From: Bolinopsis microptera
Lineage: Eukaryota > Ctenophora > Tentaculata > Lobata > Bolinopsidae
DNA: 64,000 bases
Direction: 5' to 3'
NCBI RefSeq assembly: GCF_026151205.1
Contig: NC_087074.1
Location: forward strand, 19,388,740-19,452,739
Below are positions 42,417 to 52,938 of the stretch, one piece after another. The notes below the pieces were generated by a model. That model was not told the DNA's origin and made no database searches. It was given only the letters and a program-made list of their open reading frames with translations. Position 1 is the first letter of the stretch, and every line of letters starts with the position of its first letter. Position numbers and translations under genes: made by a program.

Positions 42417-43050
42417 TCCAAATTGTGAATTGCGCTAGGACCATACTATACAGCGCTGGATGGTTGAATATTGCCTTCAACTTAATCCTGGAAAAACACA
42501 AATACTTATCATCGCCTCACCTCAAGTTCTAAACCAGGTCAGTATAGGGGGAGTTAAGCTATCAAATGATACCTGTATCAGATTTGTCAGCACAACAAAG
42601 AACCTTGGTGTTCAAATTGACCATCATCTTACTTTTGAGCCTCAAATCATGTCCCTCAAAAAGCATTGTTTCAGACTCCTTAGGAATGTAATAAGGAGAA
42701 AATATCTCTTTAGTAAAGCTCAGCTCAAGCTTATAATTAGTAAAACAAATTAGTAAAACAAATTTAAATTTTGGTATTTATTAATAACAATCAAAACATA
42801 TCATATCATAAAAATAAAGCCGCGCGTTGGTTGACTGCCTCAGTATGGTGAATAATTTAAGCTTGAAGGTGCCCTGCGCATTTACAGAACATTATGCGGC
42901 GATCACATACGAGGACCTGTGAGCGCCAAATTTAATTTAAACTTTCTAGAAATCGTACATCACTACGAGTTACTCATGCTTTTGAATTATAGGAGTGCGG
43001 ATTGTCAGGTATTTCATTCATTCATACTTAATCGGTTTAAAGCTGTATAT

Positions 43051-43969
43051 TTAGAGCTCACTATTGTTTGAACTATGAAAGCAGAACGTAAATAATGGAC
43101 AATATACCGACGACAATACCAAGGACCCGAGTGCCGCATTGACTTTTCCGGATCCGTTTTTACCGAAGGCTTATCCACCAGTTACTCATGCTGCATGTAT
43201 AGTCTGATAATATTTTGTTTTATCTCTAGCAAGCATTCTGTAAGTTGGAGTGTCGTATTTATTATAGAAGAGCCAGCCAACCTCCGCATTACAATCTTTT
43301 GTATGCCAGGTTCGTTTATAAAATCTAATCATATAATAAGATTGATCCAATAGTCTAAGATGAACGGTATATCTTAGCTCATCGTTATTAAAATCCTAAT
43401 GGATGAATTAATCAAGTAATGTTCCCTTCCAACACAACTAAACAACAAACAAATGCTTGCTCACCAGTGGTGACGCAATCGTAGGGGCATGCAGTTGGTT
43501 CAGATAACTCTCACCCCGACGACAGCGTCGAGAAATTATCAAATTATGCATTTGCGCCATACTGGACACATTTTATATTTAATATTTTGTGGTTTGTAGA
43601 AATTAGTGTCATCTAAAGTATAGCTTAACTGGCGAGCAAGCATCGTCCCACTCGGCGGGGACGAAAATACCGAGTCCAATCACAGAAAGTTAACCAAAAG
43701 ATAAAAACAAGAGCTCGGATATCAACAAAAATCACACGCTCCAGACGACGGGGGAAGAGAGGATAGGAAGTAAGCTGCTGGGCTCAACAAATTTTGATAA
43801 TTGTAAACAAATTTGTTCTTGTGCCCTATAATAATTTGGTATTGAGGTTTGACCCTGTACTGTGCGTGATAGTGAAAATGAAAGTGAATGTGAATCTGTA
43901 ATGCGAACGAAATGAGTTATGGCCAGACGATTCTTCAATTTCAAAATAATAAAGTCAAAGGACTCTGTT
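43051..43969. other. Spacer and probable 3' UTR of the following LINE
   Basis: The part from about 43630 to 43969 likely belongs to the 3' region of the minus-strand LINE; it has a potential stem ACTCGG...CCGAGT at about 43651-43676. TGCTTGCTCACCAG at about 43453 and CTGGCGAGCAAGCA at about 43630 are inverted copies. No gene seen. Confidence 0.4.
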
Positions 43970-46900
43970 TTAAAATACAAGCTCATTCTTATCAAAGTTT
44001 AATTCTGTCCATTCTAATTCTTCGTACCTGGACTGTATCTTGAGTAGCTCACTTTTCAGTGTTACTTTAACTAAGTTCGTTGACTTAGTAAAGCTTATCA
44101 AACTGTCAATTTTTCGACAGTCGTTCCACATTTTTGTTGATTGATAAATGAAAGAGGAGGATGGGTTCGGGGTGATGAACTGGTCTGAACGTCTTTGTGA
44201 TGGTGATCTGTGGAGTAAAGATAGGAGTGAGATTGGAGATTCTAATCTGACAATTTTGAACAGTTCTAATAGACATGTGTATTTGTACAGGTTGTGGACG
44301 GTAAGAAGGCCGTTCTTGTTAAACAACGGCTTTGTATGCTCTTTTTCAAAGAATTCTCTTCCTAGGATTTGTTCATCTATACAACGTGTTCTGGCACATG
44401 TTCTAAATTTATCTAGATATGCTTCAAGGTCACCAAATAGTATTCTGATACATTTTTTCTGAGTGGTGAAGATAGGTTGAAGCATATTATTACTCGACCC
44501 ACCCCATACCGATATTCCAAATCTTAGGTGTGACTCAAATAACGTGTGGTACAATTCTTTATGGTGTTTTTTCGGGATAACGTGTCGTATTCTACTGAGT
44601 CTTCCGATCTCACACCTAAGTTTCGAGTTGAGGGCTCTTATTTGAACATCCCATTTTAGCTTTTCGTCAATAATAACACCTAAAAACTTGGTCTCTTTAA
44701 CTTGCTTTATTACCGTATTATTTAGAGTTAGTATATATTCTGATTCGTTATCTGCCTCATTATCAGTAGCTGTACGTGACGGATTGAAGTGAATGTAGCA
44801 GCATTTCTTTATATTTATATGTAATAGATTGCATTTCATGTACTGGTGTAACAAACGGAGAATTTCGTTTGCTCTTGCATACAGTTTTTTTCTACATTCA
44901 TCTACTACGAATATGTTTGTGTCATCTGCAAATAGTATGAACTTGCCCAGATCAGTTGTTCTAAATAAGTCGTTAACATATATTATAAATAGCAAGGGTC
45001 CGAGACAAGAGCCTTGAGGAACTCCAAAGAGAACAGGCAGCTTGTCAGACTCTTCGCCCAGTACAGAGACATATTGATATCTATTAGAGAGATAACTAGC
45101 GATGAGTCTATTGGCGTTTCCACGTATTCCATAGTTGTCTAGTTTATTAAGTAGTTTTTCATGTGAGATCGTGTCAAACGCTTTAGATAGATCAATAAAT
45201 ATTCCAAGTACATGCAGTTTTTTGCTAAGACAGGATTCTATGTAATTCACTGAGGAGTTGAGGGCATGGCTTGTGGAGTGATTTTTTCTAAATCCGTACT
45301 GGTTCTCGTAAATCATTTTCTGGGACTGAAAGAAGCTATACAGTCTGTTGTAAATAATTTTTTCAAATATCTTACCAAAAACAGCTAAAGTTGATACTGG
45401 CCTATAGTTTTCCAGCAATTCCTCATTATCCTTCTTATAGATCGGACTGATTCTCCCAGTCTTTAAATCATCTGGGAATACTCCATTCCTCATGCATTCA
45501 CTGTATAATAAAGATAGTATAGGACAGATCACTTTAGACGATTCTTTAACTACATGTATTGGGATGTCGGATGACTTCCCATTCTTCAGTTCAGATATAA
45601 TCATTCTAACCTCGTCAGCTGTACAGTCATTAATGAAAATACTGGACGTGTTTGCTCTAGGCAGGTAGTCATAAAAACTAGGAAGATTGTTAATAGTTAG
45701 TTCTCCAATTTCATTATATGCCCCGTTTAAATTAGACGCTAGAGAAACAAAATACTTATTAAATTCATTGGCTATTACTCTACGATTGGTTATCTTCTCA
45801 TTGTTTATAGTAAACAGTGGTTTTATTTGCCGTTTCTGTTTGCCCCGTATTTGATTAATCAGTTCCCATGTCTTCTTACTATTACCGTTTGTGTCTGCAA
45901 ATTTTCCCATGAAATACTTAGTTTGAACATCTTTGCGATCTTTTTTAACCATCCTTCTATAATCCTTATAAGTTTTGTATCTAGAACGTTTTTCACAACA
46001 TTTCAAGCATTGACATGTTCCACCTTTATAATCAGTTTCACCGAGTTTACATTTTTTCTTTCTAACTTTAGCCCAATTGTCATAGAGTTGGTGCTGATGC
46101 TTGATTTTGGCTATAAGCCCAGGTGTGATCCATGGGTTATTTTGTGTAGTTCTTTTGGAAGACTTAGGGGTTGCCAACTTACACGTTTTATCGATACTAC
46201 TTTTGAAAACATCATGAAATACCGTGAAGTTGTCAATTACTTTATTCTCTAATTCATGTTCCAAGTCCTTAACAAAAGAGGTAACATTAGACTTACAGTA
46301 GTCGTAATATTGTTTATATTTTAGGTTACTCTTAGTGGATCCCATACTCTTTTCAAATATTTGAAAGACTGGTGAGTGGTGGGATATACGATCAGTAAGT
46401 GTGCCTGAGGCTATTATACTCTCTACATCGTTAGTTATAATATTGTCAATACACGATACTTTACAACCTGGCTTCTCATGAGTTGGCAGAGATATTAGGG
46501 GAAAAAATCCTCTACTGAACAGGACTTCCTCATAACGTTTTACAATCGCATTATCCTTATTATGTAGATCAATGTTGAAATCACCTGCCAGGTAACTGCA
46601 TTTCGGCAAATTATCGAGAATTGCTGAGAGTTCTAATAATGCAACATTTACATCACCACTTGGAGGGCGATACACTACACCAACAGTGACCGGAGTATTC
46701 TTGCTGCTTATCGTAACAAATAGAGTTTCTAGGTTTTCAGATATATGGGACAAATTGCCATTTACTGTAGCACTGAGGGTATCACATACATAAAGAGCGA
46801 CTCCAGTGCCTTTTCTTTTATCTTGCAAAGTGTTTTGGTAGAAACTATTGTATCCAGTCAGTTGGTAAAGGTCACTTAATTCGGGGCCTTCATTTGTTTC

Positions 46901-47338
46901 TGCTAAAGCAATGATCGAAAATTTCATATATCTCTGTAGTTCTATTGCCAGAGTATCAAAGTTAGATTTATTACCATCGATATTTTGAAATAATAATGAT
47001 GAGTACTCGTTCATTTGGTTGCAAAATGTTTTATTAAATTCTTTAACACTATATGGGTTACAGTTATTGAGTAATCGGTTGATGTTTACAAGTGTTTCAT
47101 CAATGTCAGTACTATTATTTTCAGAGTCAGTATCTTCATATATAAACGGATTGTAACGAGTACTTGCTAAGTGTACACAGTTAGGGCAGTAAAAATCTTC
47201 ATATATTTTGTTTGTACTGGATTTAGTATAGCATTTATGGTGCATAGCACAGTCACACCTACAACATTCAGCAATGAATTGGCCAATGAGAATGAATTTT
47301 GTACAGACAGGGCATACCTCTTTGGTCAATTTATTCAT
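43970..47338 (-). CDS. LINE ORF2: PHD finger-endonuclease-reverse transcriptase, 1122 aa
   Basis: Residues 9-54 hold a PHD-like zinc finger: 'CPVCTKFI', 'CCRCDCAMHHKC', 'FYCPNC' (C4-H-C3 order). The APE-like endonuclease runs from about 110 to 335: 'SLLFQNIDGNKSNFD', 'IALAETNEG', 'VVYRPPSGD', 'YLAGDFNID' and 'DRISHHSPV'. RT: 'LENYRPVSTLAVFGKIFEKI', 'QYGFRKNHSTSHAL', 'FIDLSKAFDTISHEKLL', 'FGVPQGSCLGPLLFIIY' and 'ILFADDTNIFV' (near 802). No RNase H. No stop or frameshift and all catalytic residues seem present, so the element could be active. It starts four bases inside the end of ORF1 (ATGA), so reinitiation is likely. A PHD finger in a LINE could bind histone tails; that is inference. Confidence 0.92.
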   Translation of the reverse strand: MNKLTKEVCPVCTKFILIGQFIAECCRCDCAMHHKCYTKSSTNKIYEDFYCPNCVHLASTRYNPFIYEDTDSENNSTDIDETLVNINRLLNNCNPYSVKEFNKTFCNQMNEYSSLLFQNIDGNKSNFDTLAIELQRYMKFSIIALAETNEGPELSDLYQLTGYNSFYQNTLQDKRKGTGVALYVCDTLSATVNGNLSHISENLETLFVTISSKNTPVTVGVVYRPPSGDVNVALLELSAILDNLPKCSYLAGDFNIDLHNKDNAIVKRYEEVLFSRGFFPLISLPTHEKPGCKVSCIDNIITNDVESIIASGTLTDRISHHSPVFQIFEKSMGSTKSNLKYKQYYDYCKSNVTSFVKDLEHELENKVIDNFTVFHDVFKSSIDKTCKLATPKSSKRTTQNNPWITPGLIAKIKHQHQLYDNWAKVRKKKCKLGETDYKGGTCQCLKCCEKRSRYKTYKDYRRMVKKDRKDVQTKYFMGKFADTNGNSKKTWELINQIRGKQKRQIKPLFTINNEKITNRRVIANEFNKYFVSLASNLNGAYNEIGELTINNLPSFYDYLPRANTSSIFINDCTADEVRMIISELKNGKSSDIPIHVVKESSKVICPILSLLYSECMRNGVFPDDLKTGRISPIYKKDNEELLENYRPVSTLAVFGKIFEKIIYNRLYSFFQSQKMIYENQYGFRKNHSTSHALNSSVNYIESCLSKKLHVLGIFIDLSKAFDTISHEKLLNKLDNYGIRGNANRLIASYLSNRYQYVSVLGEESDKLPVLFGVPQGSCLGPLLFIIYVNDLFRTTDLGKFILFADDTNIFVVDECRKKLYARANEILRLLHQYMKCNLLHINIKKCCYIHFNPSRTATDNEADNESEYILTLNNTVIKQVKETKFLGVIIDEKLKWDVQIRALNSKLRCEIGRLSRIRHVIPKKHHKELYHTLFESHLRFGISVWGGSSNNMLQPIFTTQKKCIRILFGDLEAYLDKFRTCARTRCIDEQILGREFFEKEHTKPLFNKNGLLTVHNLYKYTCLLELFKIVRLESPISLLSLLHRSPSQRRSDQFITPNPSSSFIYQSTKMWNDCRKIDSLISFTKSTNLVKVTLKSELLKIQSRYEELEWTELNFDKNELVF

Positions 47339-48255
47339 GGGTACGGTACGTAACCTTCCCCATGTTGAGTCGCAGCAGCAGCAGGAGAGGAACCACCCAT
47401 CGTCTGGGAGTATAAGCGATTGTCAACTTTATCCGATCTCTTCTTCCTTCTATCAGTCCCTCCATTCATCCTTAAAAGTATTGTATTACGTATAAGAACC
47501 CCCAGTTTTGCTGTACCACTCCAATTGAGGTGTAAATAGTCCGGTCTCTGGTTTCGTCCAATGTTCCTAGAGAATTGCTGGCTTAGGAGCCCAGCCTCAT
47601 CACAGAACATGTCAAAACCAGGTACCAAAGTCACACCAAAGTTGGAATGGAGCAGCTCCTTAAAAATTAATTCATTATAATGTGCAACTTTACGATTTAG
47701 CTCAACGAGTTTGGTTGGCAGCAGCGGACACACAAATATATTTGCTTTGGGGTTAAGCGCTTGGATCATTTCTACTTTCTGAACAAATGGTTTAAAAACA
47801 TTGTTCTTTATATCAGCGGTATTTTTGATCTCAGGTTTCCTGATATCATTTATACCACACATCAAGAGAACATTCCTGTATCCACATGAAACTGTAGGAT
47901 TTATATCCCCCACTACCGGAGCAAAATACTGTTTTCCGGGGAGCCACTGCCCAAATGATTTTTTGGGGTCCAGTCCGAATTTGAGACCACCAGTATGCGA
48001 GTCTCCGATGATACATGTAGAGTTCCTGTTTCTAAAGCTAACTGAACGAAAAGTTAGGCTGTATCTCACCCCACCAGTTATTGCCCCATCCTCGATACAG
48101 TGGCTGTAGAACTCTTGGCTGCGTCGAGTCATGCGATACATGGATCTTGGCACACATTTATGGTCATCATTGTCTGCAGCATCATTGTCTGCAAATTGGA
48201 CTACTGCAATGCTATTTATTATGGAATTAGTGACAACCTCATCCACCAACTCCAA
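47335..48255 (-). CDS. LINE ORF1: SGNH/GDSL-type esterase protein
   Basis: Contains the esterase blocks 'TCIIGDSHTGGLKF' (GDSx, nucleophile Ser), 'YRNVLLMCGINDIRKPE' (GxND) and 'QRPDYLHLNWSGTAKLG' (catalytic His region). Such esterase ORF1 proteins are known from CR1 and L2 elements of animals. The longest frame starts at 48255, but the first part overlaps an oppositely directed RT fragment; the genuine start is likely 'MYRMTRRSQEF' near 48144, giving about 270 residues. The C-terminus is basic then Ala/Gly-rich. Overlap with ORF2 is ATGA. Confidence 0.8.
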   Translation of the reverse strand: MELVDEVVTNSIINSIAVVQFADNDAADNDDHKCVPRSMYRMTRRSQEFYSHCIEDGAITGGVRYSLTFRSVSFRNRNSTCIIGDSHTGGLKFGLDPKKSFGQWLPGKQYFAPVVGDINPTVSCGYRNVLLMCGINDIRKPEIKNTADIKNNVFKPFVQKVEMIQALNPKANIFVCPLLPTKLVELNRKVAHYNELIFKELLHSNFGVTLVPGFDMFCDEAGLLSQQFSRNIGRNQRPDYLHLNWSGTAKLGVLIRNTILLRMNGGTDRRKKRSDKVDNRLYSQTMGGSSPAAAATQHGEGYVPYP

Positions 48256-48851
48256 CTCGTTCAGAATGCAGCTGCTAAAGCTATAGTAGGACTATATAAA
48301 TATGATTATCTAGGAGACACTCTGAAAGACCTTCATTGGCTGCCTATTAGTTACAGAATTCAATATAAGTTATTGCTTCTTGTCTATAAATGTCTTAATG
48401 GTATGGGACCAGATTATTTAAGTGATATGTTTAAATATGCCAATTATAATCATCTTATCTATTTGACTGAACCTAGAGTATATTCACAGTATGGAGAAAG
48501 ATCGTTTCAGAAAGTTGGCCCTAAATTATGGAATGAGCTGCCTCTTGAAATTAAGAATTGCATGTCACTGGAATCTTTTAAAGTGTATCTGAAAACGTTT
48601 CTTTTTAAACGTGCTTTTAATATTAATTAATTTACTATTTTTTCAACGTTTCTACTGTTAAGTGCATACCCTTAACCTTGTAATTTAGTGTATCAAGTCT
48701 TTACAATTTTCTATGGTTTGGAACCTAAATGTTGATTGCTTTTCAGGTTTTCTTGTATCCTGACTTGTTTTCGTGGCACACCTGTGCATTTTAAGTTGTT
48801 GTGCCACTATAATCTATAAGTTTAAATTATTATTATTATTATTATTATTAT
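48190..48851 (+). mobile_element. 5'-truncated LINE tail ending in (ATT)n, head to head with the previous LINE
   Basis: From about 48190 to the stop at 48628-48630 the plus strand encodes an RT C-terminus: 'CKLDYCNAIYYGI', 'LQLVQNAAAKAIVGL', 'LHWLPISYRIQYKLLLLVYK', 'NGMGPDYLSDM' and 'GPKLWNELPLEIK'. A 3' UTR of about 200 bp ends in an (ATT)n run at 48828-48851. A 13-bp word ATCATTGTCTGCA is repeated at its 5' border (48167-48194). Confidence 0.82.
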
Positions 48852-49877
48852 GCTTAATTTGTCTGAAACTGACCCTAGTGCAGTCAGCAGTGCATGTTCG
48901 ATCTCCTTCGTGTCTCATCAATCCCTAAAGTGACCAGTACTGATGGCAAAATTAGTCAAATGATCAATTTACCTAGCTTGCTAGTCTATTGATCGCTTCT
49001 CTTATAGATGTGCAGGAAGCTCCAGGAGTCCATACACCATAGTTCTCGAAATCAATACAAATTTGTGTTTTAGTCTTCATGGCAAGAAGAAACCGCTTTG
49101 CGCTATCATACTCTAGAGGGTAGAGATATGTTTTATTCTTCTCTTGAAAAGCTAATACAAATCCTTTAATGGGAGAGTATTTGATGCACCTTCTGCAAAC
49201 AAGAGCCACTTTGGTCTACTTGCTGTGAGGTGTCTCAGCTACATGTGTTCGGGTTATACCCCTCCCCTTTTAAAAATCAAAACGGAGACCCCTGACTATT
49301 ATCGTGGGTTAGTGCTCCAGACGTGGTGAATCTGGTGCTATTGAAGCTCTTACAACTTGCTACTTTTGCCAACTGCTTCTGGTTAAAGTATCGCCCTATA
49401 TCTGGAACCGAAACGGGCATAGTTATAATTGTCCCACAAGGTCAGCGTCAGCCTGCTAATTTATCGTTCCTCTTATCCAATGGGAAAATAATTGAACTTT
49501 CAGTCAGTCACTAATAAGTGTTCACTAATCATTTGGTATTTTATGCACTGTTCCGCAAGTTTCACTATGCGGCACCGTGCTTAAGTTGCAATCACTAGTT
49601 AATAAAGAATAAATGATTTCCCCTTATCCTGCTACAGCTGTTGCATGATTATCACTCTCAGTGCTAACAAAAGAATCTTTACAAACTTGTATTTTATGTA
49701 TGCTATGATTAACTTATATATTGTGTGAATGTGCCACATTTGTCTTCCAAATGCAGGATTGTGACTTCAGTTGACACAGTTCGCAGTAAACCACTTAGCA
49801 TTTGTATCGTTTTTAGCTTCTTATCAGCAGTTATTATCTGCAAGTGTTACACGGGGTACACGCCACGCTAACTAAAC
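48852..49877. other. Spacer, possibly 5' part of the following half-LINE
   Basis: A minus-strand ORF 48973-49209 ('LVCRRCIKYSPIKGFVLAF') reads like real protein but I cannot name it. The rest (49300-49877) may be 5' UTR of the ORF1-only element. Confidence 0.35.
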
Positions 49878-51045
49878 TTGATGGATTTCTCTGTAGACTT
49901 ACTACACGCAGTGGAAAAGTATATAATGCAATCGGAGTTTGGAAAGCTCATGAAAGCTGTGAAACTCTCGTCTTCCTCTGATATCAACCAGGGTGTTCTA
50001 AAAAAACTGCTTAAGGGTCTGCTTGTAAATTTCCTCAGCAACATAGTGATTTTAATGGACAGCAATATAAACCTATGCAAGTCTGCAGCCAGCAAAACAG
50101 ATCAGATGAAAACAGAACAGATAGACATGCAAAAGCAGCTGATTAACAGACAGCAGGATCAGATCGACTCGGTGCAGAAAACTGTAAAAAGTTGGGCAGA
50201 TGTCGTCAAGAAGAACAGCGCCCAATCAGCTTACAGCAAAAAATGTGAAAGAAGCCGTGAGATCAGTGAATGAGGAAGAAGAAAGATCAAGAAACTTGAT
50301 TATCTACGACGTTAAGGAGATGAAAGAAGGGGAGCGCGCAGTGGGAGGACGTATAACACATTGATATTCTCCCAGCCTTTATTAGGTTATGTTAGTTTTT
50401 CAGATGTGGACAATATACTAAGGAACGCACACAAACTTTAAACAAATGTAGAGTTTAAGTCAGTTTATCTTGCACCGGATAGGACAAATGAGCAGAGAAG
50501 GCTACACAGTGGACTTGTCGAACAGATGAAAGAACTAATAAAGCAGGACAATAGCAAGCGTTATTTTATCAGAGACAATAAAGTTAATTGTGTTAGCCTT
50601 ATCTACAAGTACACTGACTTGTTATCAGAATTTATGAAATGTTATATGTTATGTTCACATTCTTTATCTACTTGCTGATACTGTATAGTTTGTTTTACAT
50701 AGTATGTATTTAGTGTAAGTTGTGGCTGTTGATTTCTATAAACCGTTTTCAACAAGTTTTTTACAAATGCAGGATTTTGTGTGGAGATTTAGGCAGAAGA
50801 AAGAACTGTGGCTCAAATTTTATTATATTTAGGTCAAGGCATAATACTATATTTAGGTCAGCCATGATCCGTTGAGCTCGCAGGACTGAAAGTCCTTGTA
50901 AAGCAGGTATGGCTTAAATTGTAAGTAGGTGCAGGTTGTTTCATTTCCAAGGAAAGCAACTTTATTTTGTTTTAAATAAATTGTGTATACTGCTCAAAAG
51001 CCCCTATGGGTGGCCTTCGGGTCTTTCAATCAATCACACACAACT
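49878..51045 (+). mobile_element. ORF1-only ('half-LINE') retroelement, copy 2, longer but frameshifted
   Basis: The ORF 49878-50273 (131 aa) has a coiled-coil-like 'KQLINRQQDQIDSVQKTV' segment near its end. After a frameshift around 50240-50280 the sequence continues 'SRNLIIYDVKEMKEG', then (shifted again) 'SVYLAPDRTNEQRRLHSGL' and 'KRYFIRDNKVN' near 50460-50600, matching the protein at 24741-25154. The non-coding tail ends TTTCAATCAATCACACAC near 51027-51045. So the family encodes a coiled-coil plus RNA-binding ORF1 and nothing else. Confidence 0.65.
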
Positions 51046-51399
51046 CTAACGTTATACTGCAACATCATTATTCTAAAGATTTCATGTACAGTGCTTGAAC
51101 TTCACCTTGTTTTGTCATTTCAGTTAGGTCCTAGCTCTTATAGGGTTCACAACAGGCGTTGTCGGTAACTAATCAGCAGACTATCTGAATGATGTAACAC
51201 TAATTTGATTCTAATTCTAATTCAAGTTACTATCCAATTACTCAACTTCAGTTAGAAGGAATAATGGGTAAATAATTTACTCAAAAGTAAGCCTGGTTGG
51301 CCATGCTGCTGCTGCCCTTCTATTCTTTTTGTTTTACTTATTTATGGCTGATAACTATCTGTTACTCCAATCCTTAACTCCAATTTCGTCTAACTTAGT

Positions 51400-52005
51400 A
51401 TGGTTACAACTGAAAGGAAAAGAAACAACCCTCTTAAACTCCTTGCTGAAACTGGAAGACGTGAACAGCCAAGAACCCGAAAAAGAAACAAAGGAGAGGA
51501 TTCGGTTGACAACAAAAATGGCAACCAAATTATCTTGTTCTTTAGTCCCGGCCTAAAAGAAAAACTTATTAAGGATAGGGATCTGATCGTGGCAAAAAAG
51601 TATTTGGTGAAAATACCCTCGAAAGTGACCTGTGAAATGATATTCAAAGAGTTTCTCTATCATGAAAATCAAGAAAATTCGATCTACTTCAGTAATGGTG
51701 TATCTCAAGATATGATTAGTGGAATCAGGACATACTTTAATCATAGATTCATCGTTGAACTACTTTACAAGCCAGAACTACCTCAGATCAAGAACTTGGC
51801 TGGAAAAACAGTATTCACTGAGATTTATGGTTGCGAACATTTGTTGCGGTTGATGACTTGTATTGGAAAACTCATTTCACCTAATGAGTTTGATGAATGT
51901 GGGTTTAATATTCTCCAGATGCATTACCAGAGATTTTTGGAATTCATTGATGTTAACAGAGATACTTACATGCCTGGGGATAATTATTTTCAGGTCGTTC
52001 AATGA
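51400..52005 (+). CDS. MRG-domain protein (MORF4L/MRG15-like), 201 aa, single exon
   Basis: An in-frame TAA two codons upstream of ATG 51400 supports this start. After a basic N-terminal part ('GRREQPRTRKRNKG', nuclear localisation-like) the MRG domain covers about residues 48-195: 'LKEKLIKDRDLIVAKKYLVKI', 'GIRTYFNHRFIVELLYKPEL', 'VFTEIYGCEHLLRLMTCIGK' and 'LQMHYQRFLEFIDVN'. MRG domains recruit PAM14, Sin3/HDAC and NuA4 partners in chromatin complexes. The N-terminal chromodomain of MRG15/Eaf3 is absent, as in the human MORF4 type. A polyadenylation-like AATAAA lies near 52096. It could be a short paralogue or an intronless retrocopy; no poly(A) tract is seen. Confidence 0.85.
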   Translation: MVTTERKRNNPLKLLAETGRREQPRTRKRNKGEDSVDNKNGNQIILFFSPGLKEKLIKDRDLIVAKKYLVKIPSKVTCEMIFKEFLYHENQENSIYFSNGVSQDMISGIRTYFNHRFIVELLYKPELPQIKNLAGKTVFTEIYGCEHLLRLMTCIGKLISPNEFDECGFNILQMHYQRFLEFIDVNRDTYMPGDNYFQVVQ

Positions 52006-52938
52006 TTAAACCATGGAAACTACGATTAACTGAACCTTTTCTGTTTAAATTATGATACTTATAATTGAATTGATCGACAAATGCAAATGTACCATAATAA
52101 ATTATTACCTGAGAACGAATAATTTGGTTAAAGGCTAGACATCAAATTGTCGCCTGTATTTAAATATTTCATGTATTCTGAATTTCTGAAAATAAAGGAG
52201 TTTGCAGCACAATACAACTGGTAATTATTCGCTTTAAATGTCAGAAGTAGGACTATGAAACTAATTATTCGGTAAAAATGATCATAACCCAAATTAATGA
52301 AATAAATATTAATCAGCACGTTTTAGATTTTTCTAAGCAAGCTTTGACAAGCTATCCAGCTCTACTGAAATGTTCCATTGGTTTTCTAACCCCATATATT
52401 CAGCAGCAGTGATGTGGTTGCAAGTTATTAAAACTACAGAAGAGCAGTTGAAGATGAGGTGAAATTGCACCTCATCTACTCTGTATGAGTGCTGCTAATC
52501 ATGTAAAGAACGGTGTAAAGGGGGATCCAGATTGCGAACATGGTGAAACCTTCAATGTCACCAGTATAAAGCAGAGTCTGGTCAGTATAATTACTTTTCT
52601 GTATTGGTAGTTATGTGATCCATCATTAGAATAGATATAAGGTACCTTCACATAATTCTATGTGAATAGTACATTTGAAGACTGCCAAGATTATTAGATT
52701 AGTGACATTTAAATTAGGTAATTGATGAAACCGTGAATCTGATCCATGAGGCTTGATGCCGACTTGATATGGAATGTGCAATGTGAGCTCAAATTACATA
52801 TTCCAACTGAAAACAGTTTATTCATATTGCATCCATGAATTTGTGTAGATCTCATAAATGTAATAAAATTATTATTAAAATGTTACAATGATATAAAATT
52901 ATTGATTTAATAACAGAACTCAATACATAACAGAAAAA
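52006..52938. other. Spacer; should hold the MORC promoter and first exon
   Basis: The MORC reading frame needs a short start exon upstream of 53067. I could not identify it among AT-rich sequence here. No other gene seen. Confidence 0.4.

Larger units (their letters stand above)
41985..43050 (+). pseudogene. Broken LINE reverse transcriptase fragment with two insertions
   Basis: Recognisable pieces: 'FGVPQGSVLGPVLFNIYI' followed by 'GYADDLL' (41989-42204), the continuation after a 72-bp insertion ('DDHQVYKTFKPCDQVNVL', 42280-42345), then after the 71-bp MITE 'CLQLNPGKTQILII' (42460-42753), and a decayed tail to about 43050 ('ILRTLCGDHIRGPV'). Frameshifts and stops follow 42754. The 5' part before the RT palm is missing. 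Confidence 0.8.

Noticed and set aside
45827-46252. 141-aa plus-strand ORF with hydrophobic stretches
   Set aside because: Antisense shadow of the PHD-EN-RT ORF.
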